Shown here: positions 16,673 to 24,246 of the stretch, piece after piece | Layout: the number at the start of each line of letters is the position of its first letter | Numbering within the stretch: position 1 is the first letter of the stretch | Assembly: GCA_003219435.1 (NCBI GenBank) | Contig: QHOW01000007.1 | Location: 1 to 33,577 of the forward strand | DNA length: 33,577 bases | Reading direction: 5' to 3' | Source: Verrucomicrobiota bacterium | GTDB taxonomy: Bacteria > Verrucomicrobiota > Verrucomicrobiia > Chthoniobacterales > UBA10450 | Made by a program: the position numbers and the translations under genes | The notes under the pieces: generated by a model | Seen by the model: only the letters and a program-made list of their open reading frames with translations | What the model was told of the DNA's origin: nothing | The model's database searches: none

Positions 16673-17942
16673 AGGCGCTCTTTCGCTTGTTCAAGCGCGC
16701 AACAATCTTCCCGATGGCGTCTCCGGCGGCTTTGATTTCATCAGCAGTTGTCCATTTACCGAGTGAAAATCGAACTGCGGAGCGCGCGCGCTCGATCGGC
16801 AAGCCCATCGCGAGCAAGACATGGGACGCGACTACTGATCCGACCATGCAGGCCGATCCGCTCGACGCGCAGACGCCCTCCAAATCGAGTGCCATTAACA
16901 TCGTTTCCGAGTCGATGCCGGTGAAACTTATGTTGAGCGTGTTAGCAAGCCGATGACTGATGTCGCCATTTTGCCGCGCGTCAGGAAAAATTTCGGCGAT
17001 TCGTCTCCATAATTCGTCTCGCAATTGCGCTTCACGTTTCTGTTCGCCGTCTCGATTGCGCAGCGCCCACTCAGCCGCCGCTGCCATTCCCGCAATCGCG
17101 GCCACGTTTTCCGTACCGGGTCGCCGCTCATTCTCGTGCGCGCCACCAAACATGATCGGCTGGATCGACAGACCGCTGCGCAAGAAAAGAAATCCGGCGC
17201 CCTTCGGTCCGTAAAATTTGTGTGCAGCGAAACTCGCGGCATCAACAAGAGAAAGATTAACATGGTCATCCAGAGCCCCGAAGGCTTTCGGGGTCGAAGG
17301 ATCCCGCGGCGTTAACTTTGAGGCGGCATCGCCGGATTCCTCGACCCATTCGACTTCGCTCAGGGCGAGACTTTCGCTCGGAATGACAAGTGGCACTTTG
17401 CCGAATGATTGCACCATGTCGCTGTGCAATAGGACGCCGCGCTCCCGGCATATCTGGGAAATTTCATGCATCGGCTGAATCACGCCGGTCTCGTTGTTCG
17501 CGGTCATGATCGAAACCAGCCGCGTTTCGGGTCGGATCGCGGCGGCAAGTTGATCGAGGTCGACAATTCCTTCGCGCGAAACGTTCAACCACGTTACTTC
17601 GAAATTTTCATGCTTTTCCAAGTGCTCGATTGCGTTGAGCACCGCGTGGTGCTCGGTTTTGGCTGAAATCACGTGACCTCCTCGTTCCATCCGACATCGC
17701 GCCAGGCCGAACACAGCGAGATTACACGACTCAGTTCCTCCACTTGTGAAAATGATTTCGTTCGGTTTCGCCCGCAGCAGCCCGGCGAGTTTGTCGCGAG
17801 CATTGTCGATTGCCGCGCGGGCCTCGCGACCGGCTGCGTGCACACTGGACGGATTACCAAAGTGCCGGTCGAGATACGGCAACATCGCTTCACGCGCTGG
17901 CTCGCACAGCGGAGTCGTTGCGTTGCAATCGAGATAAATCAT
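16659..17942 (-). CDS. Cysteine desulfurase with a repeat-derived insertion
   Basis: 427 residues, NifS/IscS class. Landmarks: MIYLDCNATTPLCEPA start, TSGGTESCNLAV, NNETGVIQPM, the PLP-binding Lys242 in SFAAHKFYGPKG, and the catalytic Cys365 in SSGSACMVG. It releases sulfur from cysteine for iron-sulfur clusters and other sulfur transfers. Between GKVPL and VDAASF, where other family members have about five residues, lie about 45 extra (187-231), including LALSEVEWVEE and PKAFGA; the DNA at 17250-17384 carries the palindrome also seen in dnaX. The insertion keeps the frame, sits just before the PLP lysine block and may be a surface loop. Serine acetyltransferase lies upstream on the same strand, fitting a cysteine theme. 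Confidence 0.93.
   Translation of the reverse strand: MIYLDCNATTPLCEPAREAMLPYLDRHFGNPSSVHAAGREARAAIDNARDKLAGLLRAKPNEIIFTSGGTESCNLAVFGLARCRMERGGHVISAKTEHHAVLNAIEHLEKHENFEVTWLNVSREGIVDLDQLAAAIRPETRLVSIMTANNETGVIQPMHEISQICRERGVLLHSDMVQSFGKVPLVIPSESLALSEVEWVEESGDAASKLTPRDPSTPKAFGALDDHVNLSLVDAASFAAHKFYGPKGAGFLFLRSGLSIQPIMFGGAHENERRPGTENVAAIAGMAAAAEWALRNRDGEQKREAQLRDELWRRIAEIFPDARQNGDISHRLANTLNISFTGIDSETMLMALDLEGVCASSGSACMVGSVVASHVLLAMGLPIERARSAVRFSLGKWTTADEIKAAGDAIGKIVARLNKRKSAYAVA
17250..17384 (-). repeat. In-frame repeat insertion inside the cysteine desulfurase gene
   Basis: About 135 bp with no counterpart in the enzyme family. It includes the near-palindrome at 17276-17293 (17 of 18 bases identical to 4897-4914) and encodes PKAFGA in the same frame as in dnaX. 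The length is close to a multiple of three and no stop is introduced. Confidence 0.75.
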
Positions 17943-17949
17943 TAAGTCG

Positions 17950-17990
17950 TACTCGTATGCTTACTCATGCTCATGCTCGTGCTTATTTGC
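17950..17990. repeat. CTCATG/CTCGTG hexamer array plus 27-bp repeat, nifS-cysE gap
   Basis: Six-base units of the type CTCATG/CTCGTG (for example ACTCATGCTCATGCTCGTG) follow one another with small changes, right before the inverted 27-bp repeat at 18004-18030. Together they fill the 89-bp gap between the two genes. Confidence 0.5.
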
Positions 17991-18003
17991 CTCCGCAATC
18001 CCC

Positions 18004-18030
18004 GGCGCGCCCGGCGGTCGCGCCCTACCA
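18004..18030 (-). repeat. 27-bp GTAG-headed hairpin repeat (copy 3, inverted)
   Basis: The reverse complement of 4484-4510 and 6198-6224, exact over 27 bases (GTAG at 18028-18025). This copy is intergenic, just before the end of the serine acetyltransferase gene, whereas the other two are translated. Confidence 0.9.
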
Positions 18031-18031
18031 A

Positions 18032-18961
18032 TCATTCGCGGAATTCGTCGCGCGTGGTGGCGGGTTTGTGTTTCCGTTTTGGCACGACCTTCAGTTGTTT
18101 CTCTTCGTAATAGACAAGTGAATCCGGCGGCACACTTTGGACGAGAAAGACGTTGCCGCCGATCGTCGATCTCGCGCCGATCACCGTTTCGCCCCCGAGC
18201 ACGGTTGAATTCGGGTAGATGGTCACATCATCCTCCACCTTCGGGTGGCGCTTGCCGCCCTTTTTGATTTTGCCGTGCTCGTCCTTCTGAAAACTGCGCG
18301 CTCCGAGTGTGACCCCGTGATAAAGTTTCACCCGGGAACCGATTTCAGTGGTCTCACCGATTACCACGCCCGTCCCATGGTCGATAAAAAAATGCGAGCC
18401 AATTTTTGCCCCGGGATGAATATCGATCCCGGTGCGGCTGTGCGCCCACTCGGTCATGATGCGCGGAATCAAAGGCAGTTCTTCTAAATAAAGTTCATGC
18501 GCCATGCGTTGGATTGCGATCGCTTCGAGCGCGGGATAAGCCAGAATGATTTCCTCATAGCTTTGTGCCGCCGGATCGCCCTCGTAGGCTGCGTCAATGT
18601 CTGTCCAAAGCATCTTGCGCACTTTCGGCAGTTCCGACATGAAATGGCGCAAAATGTCATCAGCTCGTCTGTCGGTCGCTTGATCTGCCGGAATTCTGCC
18701 CAGACTTCTGCAAATTTCGTTTTTTAGTCGGGCCTGCAGATTCCTAATTCGGGTTCGCGTCGTGTCGGCTAAATCTTCGGAGCTGACCAAGGCTTCGCTG
18801 CGAAACCCAGGAAACATCAAGCTCATCAGTTCGGCGCAAGCCGACTCGATTGCAAGGCGCGAAGGTAAGGTCGCGGCAGCGTCGAGGTAATTTATGCCGC
18901 CGGTTTCACTGTAAGTCTGGAGCAGTTCGTCAACCGCATCACGGGTCGTCGCATCCATCAT
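18032..18961 (-). CDS. cysE: Serine O-acetyltransferase
   Basis: About 309 residues from the ATG pair at 18961/18958. A helical N-terminal domain leads to a left-handed beta-helix of hexapeptide repeats: GIDIHPGAKIGSHFFIDHGTG, VVIGETTEIG, VKLYHGVTLGARS and TVLGGETVIGARSTIGG, with the catalytic His in FFIDHGTGV. It acetylates serine with acetyl-CoA, the first step of cysteine synthesis. A longer open frame up to 19105 runs into the end of the neighbouring insertion element and is not taken as native. The tail RKHKPATTRDEFRE is family-atypical. Located before cysteine desulfurase on the same strand. Confidence 0.93.
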   Translation of the reverse strand: MMDATTRDAVDELLQTYSETGGINYLDAAATLPSRLAIESACAELMSLMFPGFRSEALVSSEDLADTTRTRIRNLQARLKNEICRSLGRIPADQATDRRADDILRHFMSELPKVRKMLWTDIDAAYEGDPAAQSYEEIILAYPALEAIAIQRMAHELYLEELPLIPRIMTEWAHSRTGIDIHPGAKIGSHFFIDHGTGVVIGETTEIGSRVKLYHGVTLGARSFQKDEHGKIKKGGKRHPKVEDDVTIYPNSTVLGGETVIGARSTIGGNVFLVQSVPPDSLVYYEEKQLKVVPKRKHKPATTRDEFRE

Positions 18962-19074
18962 GGGAAATATGCGCCCGCTTCTCAGTGAACAAAAGCGAAA
19001 CTGTAGGGGATTTCGCTCGTGGTTCAATTCGTGATCGAATTTCGGTGAGCAAGAGCACGAGGTAATCAGCTTCT

Positions 19075-19661
19075 CATTAACACCGGCCTTCAGGCCGGTG
19101 ATCACGAGCGAAAGATAGACATAAGCCGTTTCAACGGCCTACGATCCGGAGGATGTCCGCTCATTCGTACTCTCGTTGCTGGGTTCACTTAATTTGGGGA
19201 ACTCTGAATCGCGAGAAACTGCTGAACAAAACGGCTGCGGCGCGTGTATCTCGCTATCTTGCCGAATACGCTGAAAAGCAAGGCGTTTACATGAAAATCA
19301 ATTACGTAAACGCGGACCACGTTCATACGCTTGTCGATCTTCCAACTGCCCTCTCAATCGAGAAACTGATGCAGCTCATAAAGGGAAGCTCTTCGCATTG
19401 GATCAATTCGTCCAACCTAATCACAGGAAAATTCGCCTGGGGCAGAGGATATGGCGCCTTCTCAGTGTCGGAATCGAATGTGGATCAGGTCGCCGGATAT
19501 ATAAGGCGACAAGAGGAACATCATCGCGTGAGTACATTCGCCGAGGAACTCAGGGAATTCATCGATCGCCACGGACTACGCTGGAAAGATGAGGGAAGCC
19601 GTTAAAACGGCTTCGGATCCCTCGACACGCGTCGTCACCGGCCTCAAGGCCGGTGTTAATG
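19075..19661 (+). mobile_element. Compact IS200-type element with palindromic inverted ends
   Basis: 587 bp. The ends (19075-19101 and the reverse complement of 19635-19661) match at 26 of 27 bases. Each end contains a perfect 9-bp hairpin (CACCGGCCT / AGGCCGGTG). Inside, second hairpins lie at 19125-19138 (GCCGTT / AACGGC, with a GTAG head on the minus strand) and 19595-19614 (GAAGCCGTT / AACGGCTTC, overlapping the tnpA stop). The single gene is a Y1 transposase. It separates cysE from the response regulator. Ends with symmetric palindromes are unlike textbook IS200, which has distinct left and right hairpins. Confidence 0.72.
19153..19605 (+). CDS. tnpA: IS200/IS605-family Y1 transposase
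   Basis: 150 residues. The HUH-type motif is in YVNADHVHTLVDLP, and the catalytic Tyr lies in VAGYIRRQEEHHRVSTFAEE, both typical of TnpA. Such enzymes cut and join single-stranded DNA with a 5'-phosphotyrosine link. GGAGG lies directly against the ATG at 19153, tighter than normal. The frame is intact, so the element may still be active. The stop codon lies in the 3' inner hairpin. Confidence 0.9.
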   Translation: MSAHSYSRCWVHLIWGTLNREKLLNKTAAARVSRYLAEYAEKQGVYMKINYVNADHVHTLVDLPTALSIEKLMQLIKGSSSHWINSSNLITGKFAWGRGYGAFSVSESNVDQVAGYIRRQEEHHRVSTFAEELREFIDRHGLRWKDEGSR

Positions 19662-19689
19662 AAGATTCCGTCGAACCGATACTCTGTTT

Positions 19690-19725
19690 TGTAACCCTTT
19701 TTAACGACGTAACGACGAAAACGTG
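19690..19725 (-). repeat. Short GTT-type array downstream of the response regulator gene
   Basis: Minus-strand GTT units (AAC at 19693, 19703, 19711 and 19720 on the plus strand) with steps of 8-10 bases, the same family as 5021-5108. It lies in the gap between the IS200-type element and the response regulator. Confidence 0.5.
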
Positions 19726-19753
19726 GGGAAGCCCAATCGACTTTCCATCTCGC

Positions 19754-20452
19754 CTAGACCTCGCGCGCATCGACCCATTGAACGGCGAAACGGGCGACCT
19801 CTCTCGCGTTTTTCAACTGAAGTTTTTCTTTAATGTGTGCCCGGTGAGTTTCCACGGTCTTTGGGCTGAGATGCAAAAGCTTCGCAATCTGATGGACATC
19901 GTCGCCCTTGCCGATCAGTTCCAGAATCTCAAGTTCGCGATCGCTAAGCCGGTCGACGGCGTCGGGTTCACCGTCAGACGATTTTTTCGCAAATTTTGTG
20001 ATGACCTGCGCCGCCATTGCCGGGCTGAGATAAGGACGACCGCTAAAGACTTCGTGAATTGCCCGGACCACATTGGCCATCGCTTCATGTTTCATGACGT
20101 ATCCGTTCGCGCCGGCGCGAAGGGAGCGTAAGGCGTAGAGCGACTCATCGTGCATCGAAAGCACCAGAATTGGAAACTTCGGAAATTCCGCGCGGATGTT
20201 CTTGATGAGCTCAATGCCGTTGGCGCCCGGCAGGCTAAGATCGACAATAGCCAAATCGGGACTGAGTTTTCGAATCACGTCCATCGCTTCGGAAGCATTG
20301 CCAGCTTCGCCGCAGACCGTGAAGCCTCCGTCGGAATGAATCAATTGCTCGAGCCCTTTCCGAAATAGCGGATGATCATCAACGATCACGATGCGTTTCG
20401 CGTCCGGCGAATCGCATTTCGGATTCTTGTTCGTCGATCTGGCGCCTTTCAT
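19754..20452 (-). CDS. NarL/FixJ-family response regulator
   Basis: 232 residues from the ATG at 20452. The receiver domain has acidic residues Asp25/Asp26 (IVIVDDHPLF), the phospho-acceptor Asp71 (LAIVDLSLPG), and Lys121 in GANGYVMKHE. The LuxR-type helix-turn-helix is at about 168-225 (LSDRELEILELIGKG, then HLSPKTVETHRAHIKEKL). It is probably phosphorylated by the kinase encoded upstream and binds DNA as a dimer. A longer open frame back to 20605 lies within an inverted repeat and is rejected. Confidence 0.93.
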   Translation of the reverse strand: MKGARSTNKNPKCDSPDAKRIVIVDDHPLFRKGLEQLIHSDGGFTVCGEAGNASEAMDVIRKLSPDLAIVDLSLPGANGIELIKNIRAEFPKFPILVLSMHDESLYALRSLRAGANGYVMKHEAMANVVRAIHEVFSGRPYLSPAMAAQVITKFAKKSSDGEPDAVDRLSDRELEILELIGKGDDVHQIAKLLHLSPKTVETHRAHIKEKLQLKNAREVARFAVQWVDAREV

Positions 20453-20470
20453 TTCAACTGTATCGGCTAC

Positions 20471-20597
20471 AGGTGGATCGACCGCTCCATCGGGCGATGT
20501 TAAATAATGCGCCTTCGGCGCAAAATTAGCATCGAGCTCGCCACAGGACGAGTCCGTGTCGCCGCGGCGACCGGACAAGGGACTGCTCGATCCACCT
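20471..20597. repeat. 127-bp palindromic element between kinase and regulator genes
   Basis: Perfect 11-bp terminal inverted repeats AGGTGGATCGA (20471-20481) and TCGATCCACCT (20587-20597) bound an element with an inner hairpin TGCGCC-TTC-GGCGCA (20508-20522). No coding potential of its own. It fills most of the 217-bp gap between the histidine kinase and response regulator. A shorter relative appears at the SprT-like gene end (16047-16082, minus strand). MITE-like. Confidence 0.65.
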
Positions 20598-20669
20598 TGC
20601 TTCATTCACCGTCTTTATCGGCCCTCCTTTTACAATTCGCCGCTCGGCGGCTTGCCCGATGTAGGAGAT

Positions 20670-22136
20670 TTAGATCAAGGCGGCTAGTGCTTTCGGATTT
20701 TCGCAGGAAACAGCCTGGGCCGGGTTGTTTTCTCTCTTCTGTGATTGGAGTGCTTTATTCGGTAAATAACAGGCCACACGCGTGCCGCCTTTTTTTGGAC
20801 GTTCGATTTCCAAGCGGCCGCCGATGGCGCGCGCACGATACTTCATGATGTGAAAACCCAACCCCCGTGGGCTACTTACGGTACTGGGAAGTCCGATGCC
20901 GTTATCGGTGACGCTCAAGACGGTTCCTTTCCCCGAACGGGCCAATGCGACCACAATTTCGCGGGCTTGCGCATGTTTGTTGGCGTTAATCACTGCCTCC
21001 CGGGCGATCCGATAGAGATGTGACGCGACCGCATCATCATCGATGTGCAAGGGCGGCTTAATTTCCAGACGACACGGTGTTTTCCAGATTTCGCGGTCAA
21101 CCAAATCTTGCAAGGCTGTCGAGAATCCTGCTGAGTCGATATCGACACGATGTAAGGCGCGGGAAAGATTGCGCGTATCGGTCGCAGCGTCGTTCACTAG
21201 CTCCGCGATTTTCTCGATATCACTTACTTCGATGACGCGATGATTTTTCAATCGCAAGGCAGTCGAGCGCGCCATGAATGCAACCGCCGTAAGGTGCTGG
21301 CAAAGCCCATCATGCAATTCCTGCCCCAGACGCTGCTGTTCGCGATCACTGATTTCAAGAATTTCGCCCTCAAGGCCTTTACGCTGGGCGATCTCGCCTT
21401 CCAATTCTCTGTTTGCCACATGCAACTCGTGTGTTCGCTCGCGCACGCGCTTTCCCAGCAATTTTTTTGACTTTTGCAGCGCGGCTTCCGCAAGTTTACG
21501 CCGGGTGATATCGGAAATCGAAGCGAACCATCCGATGACCTTGCCCTTCGAGTCCCGGTCCGGCGTATAAACACATTGTACGCAAGGCGCACCGACGCCG
21601 CGATAAGGCACTTCCGTTTCGAACTCCACCGTGTGACCTTTCAGCACCTTTTCAATATGGGGAGAAATTGTTTTCAGGCCTGCTTCTCCCATGATTTCAA
21701 CGATCGGCTCGCCGGCGATTTCTTCCGGTGTGCGACCAAGCATTCTGGCGTAAGCGCGACTGACGAATCGATAGCGGAGATCGTAGCTGCAACGAGTGAG
21801 CATGAAAGGCGTGCGGTTGATAATCGCTTCCAGCTCGGACTTCTTGGCACGCAACGTTTTCTCTGCTCGTTTGCGCACGCTCAAATCCATGATGGCGGTT
21901 TGATCGAGCATGGCACCATTTCTCGCCCTCGAAGTGATCGGCGTGCTGCACAGCACCGCCGGGATCCGTTCGCCTTTTCTCGACTTCAACTGACAGCCGA
22001 TTGATTTCTTTTTCGGTTTCGCTCCATCGGGATGCGCGCGTACGTGTCCACGTTGGGAAGGTCGCCGTCCGGCAGCTGCCGGAGCTCGACTGCGCAGCGG
22101 GCTGTTCCTACGTTTTGTTTCGCGCTTCGGGGCCAT
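20670..22136 (-). CDS. PAS-domain sensor histidine kinase, NarL-partner (HisKA_3) type
   Basis: 488 residues by the longest frame, though the native start is uncertain. Residues about 45-92 resemble the C-terminal half of a PAS/PAC domain; a full PAS domain is at about 103-211, then a coiled coil. The dimerisation domain carries the phospho-acceptor His275 in RLGQELHDGLCQHLTAVA. The ATPase domain shows the N-box (AVINANKHAQ), DNGIGL (411-416) and GLGFHIM (425-431). No membrane segment, so it is probably cytoplasmic. It should phosphorylate the regulator encoded just downstream. Residues 1-44 are basic and unlike a PAS N-terminus, so the gene front may have been lost or overwritten by repeats. 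Confidence 0.88.
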   Translation of the reverse strand: MAPKRETKRRNSPLRSRAPAAAGRRPSQRGHVRAHPDGAKPKKKSIGCQLKSRKGERIPAVLCSTPITSRARNGAMLDQTAIMDLSVRKRAEKTLRAKKSELEAIINRTPFMLTRCSYDLRYRFVSRAYARMLGRTPEEIAGEPIVEIMGEAGLKTISPHIEKVLKGHTVEFETEVPYRGVGAPCVQCVYTPDRDSKGKVIGWFASISDITRRKLAEAALQKSKKLLGKRVRERTHELHVANRELEGEIAQRKGLEGEILEISDREQQRLGQELHDGLCQHLTAVAFMARSTALRLKNHRVIEVSDIEKIAELVNDAATDTRNLSRALHRVDIDSAGFSTALQDLVDREIWKTPCRLEIKPPLHIDDDAVASHLYRIAREAVINANKHAQAREIVVALARSGKGTVLSVTDNGIGLPSTVSSPRGLGFHIMKYRARAIGGRLEIERPKKGGTRVACYLPNKALQSQKRENNPAQAVSCENPKALAALI

Positions 22137-22165
22137 GGTCCTTTACAGAGAGATTAACGGCTCCT

Positions 22166-22193
22166 CTACATCCAAGCCGGGGCTTGAATGTAG
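22166..22193. repeat. 28-bp near-perfect hairpin upstream of the kinase gene
   Basis: Arms of 13 bases pair at 12 positions (CTACATCCAAGCC and GGCTTGAATGTAG, loop GG). The stretch 22137-22342, about 200 bp without a gene, also holds a GC-rich hairpin at 22286-22302 with a nearby minus-strand GTAG; otherwise nothing is seen. Confidence 0.6.
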
Positions 22194-22342
22194 CGCGAAC
22201 TCGCACAAATGCCTATTCCAACGTTTCCATGATCGGCAGTCGCCCAGCCTCGAAGGCAGGCTCTCGCGGTAACCAGGACCTGTAACGCGTCTGGCCGTCG
22301 CGACTACAGGAGCGACCTCTCAGCACCGGTACGCATGCATTA

Positions 22343-22489
22343 TTACCGAAGTAAAACAATCAGCAGCACAATCAACAGTACAAGGCCCAAACCACCGCTC
22401 GGATAATATCCCCAACCGGTGCTATATGGCCATGTCGGCAAGGCGCCTATTAACAGGAGAATCAGAATAATGAGCAGGATGAATCGCAT
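22343..22489 (-). CDS. DUF3309 small membrane protein
   Basis: 48 residues from the ATG at 22489, with AAAGGAATT just upstream as a ribosome binding site. The sequence is nearly all hydrophobic: a leucine/isoleucine-rich segment ending in LLIGALPTWPYS, a GWGYYPSGG loop and a second hydrophobic stretch (LGLVLLIVLLIVLL). This matches DUF3309, very small membrane proteins of unknown function that often sit near stress genes. A longer alternative start at 22540 is rejected. It shares a 149-bp divergent region with csbD. Confidence 0.85.
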   Translation of the reverse strand: MRFILLIILILLLIGALPTWPYSTGWGYYPSGGLGLVLLIVLLIVLLR

Positions 22490-22638
22490 AATTCCTTTCT
22501 TTGTCGTTCGTATTTGAATCGGATCGTGTCTGCTATGCAAGACAATTTGAATTTCACGTCCGATTTGTCACATGCGCGTGTCACTTTCCATCGCGAGAAG
22601 CAACTGATCCTGGTTCCGCGTGCGAATTCTTTATTAGT

Positions 22639-22824
22639 ATGACAAACCTACAATTCAAGGGCAGTTGGAACGAAGTAAAAGGCAAACTCAAACAAAAATA
22701 CGGTCAGCTAACAGATAACGATCTCACATTTGCCGATGGAAAAGAGGACGAACTGCTCGGACGTCTTCAACAAAAACTTGGCAAATCGAAAGAAGATCTC
22801 CGAAAAGAAATCGAGAGCCTGTAA
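22639..22824 (+). CDS. csbD: CsbD family stress protein
   Basis: 61 residues, the usual size. The N-terminal FKGSWNEVKGKLKQKYGQLT and the glycine-containing LLGRLQQKLGKSKEDLRKEI match the CsbD family, which in other bacteria is induced by general stress. The biochemical role is unknown. The preferred start is the ATG at 22639; a frame extends further up but would add non-family sequence. Divergent from the DUF3309 gene. Confidence 0.9.
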   Translation: MTNLQFKGSWNEVKGKLKQKYGQLTDNDLTFADGKEDELLGRLQQKLGKSKEDLRKEIESL

Positions 22825-22975
22825 ATCTGAAGGTCCGTCTTGCGTGGCCGAGACGACGAATCGGCTGCGAATTAAATGCGTCTCACTGCGGCGTTTTATT
22901 CGAACTAACTAGGAACCATTTTAGAGACGGAAAGGACCAGAAGGACAACCTAAAAAACAACAGGAGGAAAATTGT

Positions 22976-23167
22976 ATGCCGGCAAAATCAAAGAAACAGC
23001 AAATGGCCGCGGGCGCAGCGTTGGCTGCCAAGAGAGGCAAACGCAAAAAGTCTTCTCTCAAAGGCGCGTCTAAAGGCATGTATGAATCGATGAGCAAAAC
23101 TGAGCTGCGCAGAATGGCCAAGACAAAGCGAAAAGGTAAGCCCACGAGAAAGCAGAAAAAAAGGTGA
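22976..23167 (+). CDS. DUF3008-type small basic protein
   Basis: 63 residues, very lysine/arginine-rich. MPAKSKKQQMAAGAALAAKR followed by LKGASKGMYESMSKTELRRM closely follows the DUF3008 pattern. The ribosome binding site AGGAGG is well placed (about 22961-22966), one of the few strong ones in this window, which suggests high expression. The basic C-terminus (KRKGKPTRKQKKR) hints at nucleic acid binding. Function unknown. Convergent with the next gene; a shared inverted repeat lies between. Confidence 0.88.
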   Translation: MPAKSKKQQMAAGAALAAKRGKRKKSSLKGASKGMYESMSKTELRRMAKTKRKGKPTRKQKKR

Positions 23168-23242
23168 CGTAACGAAGGAAAAGTGATCTGCGCCCCGCGA
23201 TTACGGGCGCGAATATGCTGAATCGCGAGTTTTCGTTACGTC
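23166..23242. terminator. Inverted repeat between convergent genes, possible bidirectional terminator
   Basis: GACGTAACGAA (23166-23176) and TTCGTTACGTC (23232-23242) pair perfectly over 11 bases and enclose a smaller GC stem (GCGCCC / GGGCGC around 23191-23211). It starts within the DUF3008 stop codon and runs into the end of the minus-strand gene. The termination role is inferred from position. Confidence 0.45.
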
Positions 23243-23497
23243 CGTCGCCGATCCCAGAAAGTCCAAATATTGCGTATCAAAAGCGCGGAGTGCTGCTTCC
23301 ACGCTCGGTCCAATTCCAACGATCCCTTTCTCCACACTCGGCCCAAGGAGCGCAATCCAAAGATCGCCGCGGCTGGACAACTGAGGCCGGCGCACCGCCG
23401 AGGGACCGCGGGGATGAGCTAGACAGTATGATTGCATTTCTTCCCTCGCCACTAATGTTGGATCGTCTCGGCGATAAGTATTTAATGCAGTGTTCAT
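23201..23497 (-). CDS. Hypothetical small protein
   Basis: 98 residues from the ATG at 23497, with GAGAAAG as a possible ribosome binding site; an ATG at 23509 is also possible. The central part, DLWIALLGPSVEKGIVGIGP followed by SVEAALRAFDTQYLDFL, has a coding-like amphipathic pattern, so I take it as real. No domain is recognised. It is convergent with the DUF3008 gene. Its last residues are encoded by the arm of the inverted repeat shared with that gene. Confidence 0.5.
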   Translation of the reverse strand: MNTALNTYRRDDPTLVAREEMQSYCLAHPRGPSAVRRPQLSSRGDLWIALLGPSVEKGIVGIGPSVEAALRAFDTQYLDFLGSATDVTKTRDSAYSRP

Positions 23498-23730
23498 TTT
23501 CTTTCTCATTCAGCTCTCTAAACGCGCATTGCGCCGTGGTTGGATGTAGGTTTTTTCGGCAGGAACACGCGTCAGTTAATCTACCGATGCTCAAGTCTGA
23601 CTTGGTCGGGTGAATTTCGATGTCAGGTACCGATTTTACGGCAGGAGAAATCGGCTAGGATTTTAACTGATAGGACAATCCGCCATCCGCCTGATTATGC
23701 GATCGATTGCATGCGACGCATACTCCGGCC

Positions 23731-24085
23731 GTGGTCTTATCTTCCCCGATCAACTTATCTGAAGTAGATAAGCTGGAAGCGCTGCGAAGGCTCGATCAAT
23801 TCCGGCCATGGCGTTTTCTGGATGAGAAACGTTACTGTCTGGTTTGCGGCAAGATCATCACCGGCGAGCAGATCCAGGTAACGGGCGGAACACGTGGGAA
23901 CGGAGCGTTGCCATTCAATACCAATGGATTGGGTCCTTCCGACCGACGAAGTTCTGGCGAATCTTGCCCTGCGGGAGACCCAGCGCAGCAACGTTCCCGC
24001 AGTGCGTTTTGATCGCACCCCTCGGGAAGATTCAATCGTATCGCGATTGCGCAAGTTAGCGAGGCGATTTACGCGACCAGTTTAA
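23731..24085 (+). pseudogene. Frameshifted paralog of the four-cysteine protein encoded at 24247
   Basis: The first frame, from a possible GTG at 23731, reads DQFRPWRFLDEKRYCLVCGK and IQVTGGTRGNG, closely parallel to the downstream gene (DQFRRWQSLDDERLCILCERK and VEVRRFANGK). About eight residues including one Cys are then missing, and the likely continuation (TERCHSIPMDWVLPTDEVLA) is in the next frame, matching TEGCDSGPHQWVYPGTPLVS of the paralog. The simplest explanation is a small deletion that broke the frame. The second frame then runs to a stop at 24083-24085. A start upstream at a TTG (23707) is possible. Not expected to make a functional zinc-binding protein unless reading shifts. Confidence 0.65.
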
Positions 24086-24095
24086 CAGACTTGGT

Positions 24096-24113
24096 CCATG
24101 ACATCCGTCATGG
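24096..24113. terminator. Short perfect hairpin after the frameshifted gene
   Basis: CCATGAC and GTCATGG pair perfectly with a four-base loop (ATCC). No T-run follows, so a role as terminator is only possible. It lies between the pseudogene and the intact paralog. Confidence 0.3.
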
Positions 24114-24246
24114 CCGGATCTGATTTTGAATTCGCGAACGACAAACGCCTCGTCGGTCCTGATATAGGATTTTGCCTGACCGTACAATCATCCGCTGTCC
24201 CGATTGTGTGTTTTCCGCAATCGCGCAGGCTGTCTTCGCCAAGACA

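Noticed and set aside
18962-19105. N-terminal extension of serine acetyltransferase
   Set aside because: Runs into the end of the IS200-type element; the family N-terminus fits the ATG at 18961.
20453-20605. N-terminal extension of the response regulator
   Set aside because: Encoded by the palindromic element at 20471-20597; the receiver domain starts after 20452.
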